Shown here: in pieces, positions 11,401 through 19,199 of the stretch | How positions within the stretch are numbered: position 1 is the stretch's first letter | How the letters are laid out: every line of letters begins with the position of its first letter | Origin: Prunus persica | Taxonomy: Eukaryota; Streptophyta; Magnoliopsida; Rosales; Rosaceae | DNA: 64,000 nucleotides | Direction: 5' to 3' | NCBI RefSeq assembly: GCF_000346465.2 | Contig: NC_034010.1 | Span: 9,687,689 to 9,751,688 of the forward strand | Position numbers and translations under genes: made by a program | Notes under the pieces: generated by a model | Database searches by the model: none | What the model was told of the DNA's origin: nothing | Seen by the model: only the letters and a program-made list of their open reading frames with translations

Positions 11401-12019
11401 GTTGAGAATGCACAGACTCAAAATCTTTGGATAGCCTTGAAGCTACAAAGGCATCCCATTGTGCTTTCTCTATGAATTTATATGTTTCAGGGGGTTGGCT
11501 TAATTTCTCCCTGTCATTGGTGTATGGAAGGATATAATGCCTCGTTAGTGTAGACTTGAAATCCTTCCATTTTTTGGCAGCAGAAGATAAAACAGAGGTC
11601 TTGCCCTCTTGGCCTACGACAAAAGCCATGTCAACTGCTTCCCAAATCTGCTCCTTTATATCCTTGGGGATTTGGGACCATTTCTTGTCCACAAGTGGGA
11701 TCCTGGAGCGTGCCAACACACCAATATACGACTGCATCTCAATATGTGCTTGGCCAACACCTTTCCCCCTTTTATTGTACTCAACAATTGGCCTCAGTTT
11801 CTGAAGCTTTCTCTTCACAACACGAGGCATTGTGCTCATACCTCGACCAGTCTTTGAATCATCTGAGATTGTTGTCTGGCTGGTTTGTTCTGTCTCAGCA
11901 GATGATGAAGCAAACTTCATCTTCTTCGAAGACTTCATCTCCTTCGAAGACTTATCTTGAGGAGCTACCATTCCAAGCTTCTTGGAGCCAGAATCCTTAG
12001 TTTGTTGTTGAGAAACCAT
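8476..12019 (-). CDS. Transposon-borne Ptta/En/Spm plus Ulp1-like (C48) cysteine protease protein
   Basis: Six exons can be spliced with GT-AG borders: 12019-11210, 10741-10187, 9874-9651, 9435-9265, 9032-8753 and 8583-8476. They total 2148 nt with no stop or frameshift, giving 715 aa. The start is ATG at 12019 (MVSQQQTKD) just after an acceptor-like CAG. Residues about 60-270 match the plant Ptta/En/Spm domain (VEYNKRGKGVGQ, WSQIPKDIKEQIWEAVDMAF, KKWKDFKSTL). Exon 2 is a charged coiled-coil-like segment (EETKKMEAKAREEALRMEAR) with an acidic lysine/glutamate tract. Exons 3-6 form a Ulp1 catalytic domain: His in RHWILLIV, Asp in FLDPLPGH, Gln in TPKQPSN, Cys in VECGYYVMRFM. Ulp1 enzymes cleave SUMO-like modifiers. 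Activity or target here is unknown, but the triad is intact. Introns are filled with CGACG motifs while exons are free of them. Confidence 0.85.
9053..9200. repeat. CGACG module in ULP intron 4 (homologous to those in introns 1 and 3)
   Basis: Plus-strand order: ACGACGGTTATTTA, ACGACGTATTATA, TTTCACACGACG, an ACGACG...ATTATA block, TTTATCACGACG, then CCGACGTGGTTAG. The same order and spacing is found at 9477-9620 (intron 3) and 10767-10915 (intron 1). The module does not touch the splice sites. Confidence 0.8.
9477..9620. repeat. CGACG module in ULP intron 3
   Basis: Colinear with the intron 4 and intron 1 modules: CACGACGGTTATGTA, AACGACGTATTATAAT, TTTCACACGACG, GGACGTTATAATATA, TTTATCACGACGGTAG, GACGACGTGGTTAG. 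About 38 bp separate it from the intron's 3' splice site at 9438. Confidence 0.8.
9895..10137. repeat. CGACG motif array in ULP intron 2
   Basis: This intron carries a denser, different arrangement in which GACGACGGTTTAAGTAATAA and GACGACGGTTTTATGAATAA occur 70-75 bp apart. These are followed by CGTCGTCT and ATTTAAACGACGGTG, so it is a local tandem duplication. It is not obviously the same module as introns 1, 3 and 4. Confidence 0.7.
10767..10915. repeat. CGACG module in ULP intron 1
   Basis: Same block order as the modules in introns 3 and 4: CACGACGGTTATTTATG, AACGACGTATTATATA, TTTCACACGACGCAATAA, CCGACGTTATTATA, CTTATCACGACGGTAGTTA, CCGACGTGGTTA. It is followed directly by a 120-bp tandem duplication. 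Confidence 0.8.
10911..11149. repeat. Tandem duplication of about 120 bp in ULP intron 1
   Basis: Two head-to-tail copies begin GACGTCTTATGCT at 10911 and 11030. Both contain TAGTGATTCCTATTTAGACC, AACGACGTTTTTAAA and TTCGACGTGGTAATATC. The second copy runs to within about 60 bp of the donor at 11208-11209. The copies differ at only a few positions, so the duplication is recent relative to the element. Confidence 0.85.
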
Positions 12020-13560
12020 TTTAACAGACAAAACTGCAAGTGAAAATATTTCAGGAAAACATTAAGAACACAAACGACGGTATTAAAAAAATACGACGTA
12101 TGATATGATTTTAGACGACGCAATGAAATAATCTCAGACGTAATAAATGTTTAAAACCATTATTTATATAACGTCGTGGTATATATGTTCACACGACGTC
12201 AATAGTAATACACCGTCGTGGTAAACTATTATTTATATTTTATCGTCTATATTAGATACCAACCCTAGTTTCTTTTTCTTTATATTTTATCAAATAAGGG
12301 AAAAACAAAAACCATTGTTCAGCGAAATCAAACCTGCAATTAAACAAGCATATAAAAAAAGACTATTATTTTAAAAACAACTTTGTCAATTTTCAGACGA
12401 CGCTAGAACAACTGACGAACCGTCGTGGTCTACCGTCGTCTTATTTAGTTGATGTAGTTGTCTTCAAAGTTGGAAACTTTCTCTCTTTGTCTGTATATTT
12501 TATCAAACTTGGAAAGAAGTAAAATGATTTTGGCCAGAAAAAAGGTAAAAAGATTTTTCAAACAAAAAACGTATGAGCATGCAAAACAGTAACCAAAATA
12601 GTGAAAATGAAAGCTTACCTTTTGCGTGCAATGAAAGCAAGAGGAAGATGATCGATGTTTAAGTTCAGAGACGACGAAGAAGACGAGAGGAAGACGATGA
12701 GAAACTCTGACAATGCTCTGACAAGGAAAAAAGACGAAAAGGTTTCTCTGGGAGATTGAAATTTTTAATCGGGTTTGGAAACAGTGCATGTGTAAGTCGA
12801 AAAGTTGCTTACATATAAAACCATTTCAAAAAAATAATACGGCGGTTACATTTAACTACGTCGTTTTTAACTAAAACGACGCAATATTTTTCATTCGACG
12901 TGGAATCATTTCATTTAACGTCGTTAGGTTTAATATAACCGACGTGGATTTTAATTTTTAAATTATGAATAGAATTTTTTTTCCCGTGACCTTTCAGTTT
13001 ATTTTTCAATTACAGTGCGTTATAAATAGAGTTTTTTTTCCGGAGGAAATTTAAAACGAAGGAAATTAATATTCTGCAATATGTAAAGTTTCTTTTTTGG
13101 ATGACAGATTTAAATAAAATAAGAATATAAAAACAACAAATGTGTAAGTCAAGTAGACGAAAAGTTGCTTACATATAAAACCATTTCAAAAAAATAATAT
13201 GGCGGTTACATATAACTACGACGTATAAATTACAAAATACGACGGTACATTTAACTTCGGACGTGGTAAATAAATACGACAGTAGTTTGTAGGTACCGTC
13301 GTAGTAAACTCAAAAATTAAAGTACATAAGTAATAACTCGCGTCATGGTATATTATTTAACACGTCGTTTTTATTAATTTACCGACGTGGATTTCTGTAA
13401 TATACGTCGATCATACCGACGTTGATTTTACAATTTAAACGGCGGTTTGTTTGTAAGGACCGCCGTTGGTTTTAAAAATTTATTCTATAAATTTGTCGCT
13501 TTCATTCATTTTCGGTTTACATTTAAGGTTCCAAGTTCTTCCTCTCTCAGTCTCTCATGT
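12020..13560. other. 5' region of the ULP gene with repeats
   Basis: The region upstream of the ULP start holds CGACG motif clusters (12070-12220, 12395-12440, 12840-12960, 13200-13470) and a purine-rich stretch around 12640-12740 that may be untranslated leader. A segment containing GTTGCTTACATATAAAACC and TAATA(C/T)GGCGGTTACAT occurs at about 12803-12860 and again at 13160-13220 in direct orientation. No convincing protein is encoded. Confidence 0.5.
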
Positions 13561-14315
13561 CTCAAAGATAATAATTTGGATGTTTTCTCAAAGAGAAATT
13601 GAGCTTACTCGCATCAAATATATGTCCACAAGAAGAAGCTTGTCAACTAGCCTTCTCACTTCCTTGATCAAGCCTGATAGGACACTTAGTGCTTCTGAAT
13701 ACTCCTTGCTTTCCATCAAAAGAGATGCAAGCCTGGCCTCCACTCGCTGTCGAAGGAAAGTTCGCTTCTCAGGGAAATCTGAAGATCAGATGTGCCTGAT
13801 CCTCTGCTTGATTTTCTTGCCTAAGAAGATCCGTCGGATTTATTGTGATAGCCTCTTCCTTTATCCGTAGAGCTTCAGAAGAAGAAGATGGGTTTCAAGA
13901 ATGCGATAAAGAATAGAAATGGCTTCAGATGGCCTCTAAAGCATGAGCAATTGAATCAGTAGTTTCTGGGAGATATGATGAAGACATTGTCAATGCTTTG
14001 AACTACACAAGTCCTGCAGAAAGATATGTTAAAGAAACTGAAACAACGGCGGTTTTCTGTTCTACCGTCGTCTTTTCTCGTCGTCTATATTAAGTTACGA
14101 TGGCGGTAGATTTATAATTACCGACGTAGATTATTTTGTTAAACGTCGTTAAGTGTACTACAACCGACGTGGATTTTAATTTTAAATTATAAATGGAGTT
14201 TTTTTTCCCGTATTCTTTCAGTTTTAGTTTTCAATTCCAAAGCGTGATAAATAGATTTTTCTTTCCCGAGGAAATTTAAAATGAGGGAAATTAATGTTCT
14301 AGAATTTGTAAACTA
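12945..14315. repeat. Direct repeats flanking the captured RPN6 piece
   Basis: A unit of about 145 bp at 12945-13090 recurs in direct orientation at about 14161-14310. Shared landmarks are ACCGACGTGGATTTTAATTT, TTTTTTTTCCCG, CTTTCAGTTT, GAGGAAATTTAAAA and GGGAAATTAAT-type ends. The copies differ by several substitutions and indels. They bracket the RPN6 fragment, so they may be involved in how it was acquired or may mark a duplication around it. Confidence 0.75.
13580..14043 (-). pseudogene. RPN6: Captured 5' fragment of the 26S proteasome subunit RPN6 (PSMD11) gene
   Basis: Read on the minus strand, an ATG at 13987 opens MSSSYLPETTDSIAHALEA. It continues in shifted frames as SEAISILYRILE, PSSSSEALRIKEEAIT, TDLLRQENQAED, GTSDLQISL and EKRTFLRQRVEARLASLLME...LIKEVRRLVDKLLLVDI. 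This is the ordered N-terminal part of RPN6, a lid subunit of the proteasome. Upstream sequence to about 14043 resembles a 5' UTR. Segments normally lying between QAED and GTSD, and between QISL and EKRT, are missing, and several single-base shifts occur. The fragment cannot encode RPN6. The block lacks CGACG motifs, in contrast to its surroundings, as expected for captured host DNA. Identification rests on motif memory and is strong because many consecutive peptides occur in the right order. Confidence 0.88.
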
Positions 14316-15074
14316 ACACGACGCAATATTTGCAAATCTGTGTCATCTGTTAAGATTATGATGTGGAACAGAGTTCCATCTGGTAAGATTTCGTAACCCT
14401 TGGGATCTCAGACAAAACTGATTATGTCGGCGGTGTTCTATATAAACCGTCGTGGTTATTTCAATTCTTGTCATTAAGTAGATCTACCGACGTAGGATAA
14501 GAAAATCAAAGAAAAAAATTGTTAACAAAAATTCTTATTAAGACGACCGTTAAAATTAAAGGTACGACGTATAAAATGAATAAATACGACGATAAATTTT
14601 ATTGTACGATTTAAAGATAACGTAGTAGAACTATACGAGAATGACGTCGATATATTTATATTTTCCGTCGTTGTAAATTAATTTAATACGGCGATATTTT
14701 GTATTTTAAAGCCGTGGATTTGTTTGTAATTATACGGCGTCTTATACGAAAACCTCGTCGTCTTATTTTATGAGTAAAAACGGCAGTTTTTATTGAAATC
14801 GTCGTCTTTACTTTCTACGTCGGTCGATTCATAACTTCTGCCGTTCTTTGTTGGCATTGATTTTACACTGCGGAAATCTGTTTCAAATAGACGTCGGTTG
14901 TTTAATTATGTACGTCGTTGTTTTTGAACAGCCATTTGAAACTCCATTTTTTAGTTGTCTAAGGTTGTATTACACGACGGTGTTTTTAGAACCGTCGTCT
15001 TTTTATAAACCACGACGGTTTTCACTTAGACCGTCGTTGTTTTCTGGTCGTCTTTTTCACTTTTTGTAGTAGTG
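14044..15074. repeat. Right subterminal CGACG motif array of the 11.5-kb CACTA
   Basis: ACGACGG/CCGTCGT and CGACGT/ACGTCG motifs are packed up to the terminal inverted repeat and are densest at 14420-14500 and 14640-15060. The terminal TGTAGTAGTG lies at 15065-15074. No gene is present; the open frames in it are by-products of the repeats. Confidence 0.8.
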
Positions 15075-16659
15075 AGTATCTATTACCATGCTTAATGCTT
15101 TGAATGTTTGGCCAACATTTAATTGTTTTGATGCTAAATTGACGATAGGAATATCCAATTTGGGGTTGCTTCTTGTAATAGATGCCATGAGTTACATGAT
15201 TAGACAGGGATGTTTGTCATGACTTATGTGGTTGTTTTGTAGGTTTTCCAAGGAATTTAATGGGTTCTTATTATCTTAATTCCATTACTAGGGATAGAGT
15301 GGGTTGGTAATAAGAATACTTTTGGTATAACCAGGGATGGAGTATCGAATAAAGTAGGGAAAATCAACTGTCAACATAGAGAATAATTAGGATTAACATA
15401 CTAAGGGAATTGGGTAGAATTGGCTATGGTGAAATCGGAAGCTCTAGTGCTCTCATAACTTGAATCTCACTACTTTATTTTTCTACGCTTGTTTTTATTC
15501 ATTGTTTTAGTTAATTAATCAATCAAATCTCATCATCAATTGTTCAAATAAAGTCTTGGGTTAATCACAATCGGTACTTGGTAAATTAAATCACTCTTCG
15601 TGGGAACGACACTTCACTCATCACTATATTACTTGTGCGAATTGTGCGCTTGCAATAAATATCACAACAAGTTGCATCCTCAACCGAGCTTGTTCCAGTT
15701 CCTGAACCATCTTATGCTAGGGAGATCCGCCAGCCTACATCATTGCCACCTATGTCAGATGCAGGATCATCGAAACTTAAGTTAAGGCTAGATGGTGTTC
15801 AAAGAAAATGGGGTATGCCAACATAATCCTCCCCAGCATTTTCGATCTCAAATTCCTCGAGTTGTAGTTCCCAGAAATCAGCGAATGGGTTCACACAAAT
15901 AAATAGCATGAGCACTTCAAATTCAAAAGCACGTGATTCTTATGAGTCAAGGAGGCCACAGGTTGAAATTTCTCCAGAAAAGCAGAAGCTTGCTAGTTCA
16001 CTGTTTGGGGGATCATCAAAAACCGAGAGGCGGCCATCTTTTGCCAACCATAAGGACCTTATGATAAGGTGTCTAAGGCGAATATCCATGCTTCAGAGAA
16101 GACCCAGGTACCAAAGGCAGCAATTGTACACACTGAAGTTAATCATGAACCTGCTCCAGACTTGCTCGATTTGGGTGACTCAACTAGTAGTACTGCTTCC
16201 ACAGTAGATCCTTTCAAGCAGTTAGAAGATGAAATTGGTACTTAGGTGACGAGGAGTAAATTTAAAAGATATTCAACCAAGAACGCAACAAACTTCACAC
16301 ACTCTAAACCTTGACCAAATACTCTTATGACTAGTCAACCGTCAGATATGAATTATACCAAACAATAACATACACAGAGCATACCAAGATGTACATGCAA
16401 GCCTAGAGAATTACTAGTGACAACCTAGGCAGTAACAATGGGTGACGGTATTCTGCCTAAATAGTAGACACTGGTAATAAATAAGAGAATACTAAAGATT
16501 CGAGCCATAGAATTTCTCAATTCTGACACAAGGTACTTATTAGATCTAATGTAGGACCCGTCAATCTAGGCATCCCCTGTGCTAGCAACAACTATGGTGA
16601 AAGTATGTGAAGACAACATAATCAAGCAAACACCAAACAGCAAAGAAAGATGACTAGTC

Positions 16660-17169
16660 TGATAAGGTCATAATTTCACACATTTGCATGCCTTCTTTGC
16701 TTAGTAATTTTGTTTAGCTTCTCTTTATTTGAGTCTCTTACCTATGTTTGTGTATTTTGTAGGTTAAGATAGCAAGGGGATGACATTTGATACAATTCAT
16801 GCATGTTAAGGGCTGAGTGGCACAAGAGGAATATGAGCTTAAAGACAAAATCAATTTGAGCCACACTCTTTGCCAGTCCAGTTTCGTAGGTCATCTTGCA
16901 GGCCTTATTTTAGCAACTTACACAGGTCGGATGAGAAGACATCCTTGATAGACGTTGTTCCAATGGGTGTCTATTATAACATATCCAAATTTCAGCCCAA
17001 TTGGATAAATATGGAGCCCTCAGCACGTCAATGACGGAACCAAGTTACCATTCTCTGTGGGATCGACCTCATATTTACATAAGCTATACTATAAACGGTT
17101 TGTGCACTTGCGAGAATTAAAGTTGCTATTTTTAATAACTCATTTTAGTTGTTAAGGATAGGCTCAACA
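16660..17169 (+). repeat. 5' LTR of the gypsy element
   Basis: 510 bp, TG...CA ends, direct copy of 24227-24736. It carries CTCTGTGGGATCGACCTC and a CACTTGCGAGAATTAAAG 3' portion typical of this LTR type. Confidence 0.93.
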
Positions 17170-17175
17170 AGTTTT

Positions 17176-17190
17176 TGGCGCCGTTGCCGG
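17176..17190 (+). promoter_or_regulatory. Primer-binding site (tRNA-Asp type)
   Basis: TGGCGCCGTTGCCGG begins six bases after the 5' LTR. It is complementary to the expected 3' end of plant tRNA-Asp, the primer used by Athila/Tat-type elements. Confidence 0.75.
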
Positions 17191-17485
17191 GGAACCGGTA
17201 ACGATGGTGCTATAGTTAGATTACTTTGATTGTTTTGTTTTTGTCTGTATCATTTGTTTCTTTTCATTTGTTTTTCTTTTAGTATTCAGTTTTTGTATTT
17301 AGTTGTTATCTCCATTGAAAACACTGAATTGACTTCCTTGGTGTGTGCATGTCCGAATCTGACCAGGAGCAAAGTTCCCCTAAGCCACTTTCACCAAGAA
17401 CCGCTGCTGTACGTGCTGGTTTGAGGAGGAATTATAGCTCTTCAAGCGCTGAATCTAAAAGTTTGAATCTGAAGGTTCAAGCAAC

Positions 17486-19085
17486 ATGGCAGAGATTCCG
17501 AACAACAACAATAATGTTGAAGGAGGTGGTGCCCTTGTTGTCCAACCAAGAAAACCCCTGCGTGAGTTTTCCATTCCCAAAGTCACCGATCAACCTTCGT
17601 GCATCGTCTATCCTCAATTCACAGTTGACAGGTTTGAGCTTAAAAGTGGTATGATTCATCTTCTTCCAACTTATTATGGTAATACCACTGAGGATCCTTA
17701 CATGCATATTAAGCAATTCTTTGAAATATGTGCTACGATCAAAATTTAAGACCTTGATGATGAGCAGATTAAGATGAGGCTATTCCATTTAGTTTAAAAG
17801 ATAAAGCTAAGTCTTGGTTATACTCTTTGCCTAATGCTTCAATTCATACTTGGGAAGAGCTTTCTAATAAGTTTTTGCAGAAATTCTTTTCGGCTCAAAA
17901 GACTAACAAGATTAGAAAGGAAATTCTTGGTTTCACACAAAAGGAAGGAGAAGCATTTCATGACTGTTGGGAGAGGTACAAGGAGATGATAAGTTCTTGC
18001 CCACACCACAACATAGAGAGTTGGATGCAAATGCAATCTTTCTATGAAGGTTTGCTTGATTCTGAAAGGATGATGGTAGATTCAACAAGAGGAGAAGGAC
18101 TGATGAACAAAACAGCAGATGAGGCTTTTACTCTCTTTGAATCCTTGAGTGCTAACTCTCAACAATGGAGCCACAATAAAGGAAGAGGAGCTCCTATGAA
18201 AGCTGTGGTCTCTGAGGTAAGTACTAATAATGAGATTGCTGCAAAACTTGATGTTATGTGTTCTTTGCTTCAACAGGCAGTGACTGGCCCTCTGGGAAAC
18301 AAAGTGGAAGTTCAAGATCAATCTTTTGCGGAGCACATGCTAGAACAAGCAAATGCCCTTCAAGTAAGGAATCCTAATAATGATCCTTACTCAAACACGT
18401 ACAATCCGGGGTGGAGAAATCATCCTAATTTCAAGTGGAGCAATAACTCAAATGTGCAACAATCTCAAGGACCTCCCCTAGGATTCCAAACACAACAAAG
18501 GCAATTCCAGCAAGCTCCCCAACAAGTGCAAGGGCAAAGAGGTGATCAAATGGGAGAATTGCAAAACATGTTCAAGAAGTTCATGGGGCAACAGATGTGA
18601 ACCAATCAGAATCTTCAAAATGCAGTGAACAAACTAGAAGTGCAAGTTGGGTAGATTGCATCGTCCATGAGCAATAGAGCATCCGGAACTTTCCCAAGCC
18701 AAATGGAGGTGAATCCAAGGCATCAAGGGCATGCTAAAGTAGTACACATCTTGAGAAGTGGTAAACAAGTTAATAATAAGGTTGGAGATGCCAATGAAGA
18801 GCAAGAAGATGGAGAAAAAGTGGAGATCATTCAGCCACCACATGGGCAGCCCATAGTTTCCAACAAACAGTCCCTCAATCCTTCTAGAAAGAGCACAAAC
18901 CCTAAGGTATCATCTAATGCTAATCAAGTTCCAATTTCAACTAATGCTTTTAGGCCTATTGCACCCTTTCCCAGCAGGTTATCGAAGTCAAAGAAAGATC
19001 AAGGCTTGGATGAGATAATGGAAACATTCAAGAAGGTGCAAATCAACATCCCATTGCTCAAATTCCAAAGTAAGCAAAATTTTTG
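17486..19085 (+). pseudogene. gag: gag of the gypsy element (broken)
   Basis: The start is at about 17486 (MAEIPNNNN). The Retrotrans_gag core appears as YMHIKQFFEIC, KAKSWLYSLP, WEELSNKFLQKFF and GFTQKEGEAFHDCWERYKEM. A TAA at 17747 and a one-base loss near 17785 interrupt it. The frame runs again at 17827-18597, then meets TGA (18598) and TAG (about 18652) before continuing to about 19085. The glutamine-rich stretch at about 18430-18560 is normal for this gag type. No CCHC zinc knuckle is seen in the readable portion. The upstream frame from 17351 (MSESDQEQ) may be a leader peptide. Confidence 0.82.
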
Positions 19086-19199
19086 AAGGATCTATGCACT
19101 AACAAGAAGAGATTCAAAGAGCATGAACAAATTGCATTGAGTGAAGAGGTAAGTGCAATGTTGTAAAGAAAGCTGCCTCCAAAGCTAAAGGATCTAGGT

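Larger units (their letters stand above)
3569..15074. mobile_element. CACTA (En/Spm) transposon, 11.5 kb, with ULP gene and captured RPN6 piece
   Basis: The termini are CACTACTACAAAAA on the left and the inverted TTTTTGTAGTAGTG on the right. They are flanked by the 3-bp duplication AGT (3566-3568 and 15075-15077), diagnostic of CACTA elements. Subterminal arrays of ACGACGG/ACGACGT motifs in both orientations run from both ends far into the element. Contents from left to right: a left array, a transposase remnant (minus), a perfect-looking hairpin, a Ptta/C48 peptidase gene (minus), direct repeats, an RPN6 gene fragment (minus) and a right array. The transposase catalytic core is deleted, so movement would need a transposase supplied from elsewhere. 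The element sits inside a solo LTR, so it is the younger of the two. Confidence 0.93.
2881..15669 (+). mobile_element. Solo LTR (Ty3/gypsy-like), split by a CACTA element
   Basis: The LTR starts TGATAAGTCTATA and ends TATCACAACA. It is flanked by AGTTG at 2876-2880 and 15670-15674, and copy B shows the uninterrupted exon. Removing the CACTA at 3569-15074 and one AGT repeat leaves about 1280 bp without coding sequence, primer-binding site or second LTR, so this is a solo LTR. A TATAAATAG box near 3215 and a GA microsatellite (about 3328-3352) are present. The 3' segment with CTTCGTGGGAACGACACTTC and a TTGTGCG...TTGCAAT end resembles the corresponding LTR part of the gypsy element at 16660, so the two families may be distantly related. 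The insertion disrupted an AP4E exon that was already non-functional. Confidence 0.85.
434..16227 (+). pseudogene. AP4E: AP-4 complex subunit epsilon pseudogene, copy A (C-terminal half, interrupted)
   Basis: Three recognisable exon pieces remain: 434-521 (ELQAVISLDAPAVESIM...EDIE, then a GT donor), 2664-2880 (IDKSLSFLNGYVQQALEKGA...) and 15675-16227 (STELVPVPEPSY, EISPEKQKLASSLFGG, DLLDLGDSTSS, DPFKQLE). They match the hinge and ear region of plant epsilon-adaptin, a large subunit of the AP-4 coat that sorts cargo at the trans-Golgi network. The second exon is cut at 2880 by a solo LTR that itself contains an 11.5-kb CACTA; the reading frame resumes after the AGTTG duplication. An in-frame TAA follows RKWGMPT and is shared with copy B. 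The 3' end is replaced at 16228 by another insertion. The 5' half is absent because the copy starts at a junction with an LRR fragment. The intron at 522-2663 matches 41796-44352 of copy B. Assignment rests on remembered family motifs. Confidence 0.8.

Noticed and set aside
13466..13870. 134-residue plus-strand open frame
   Set aside because: It runs antisense through the RPN6 fragment; the minus-strand peptides explain the sequence.
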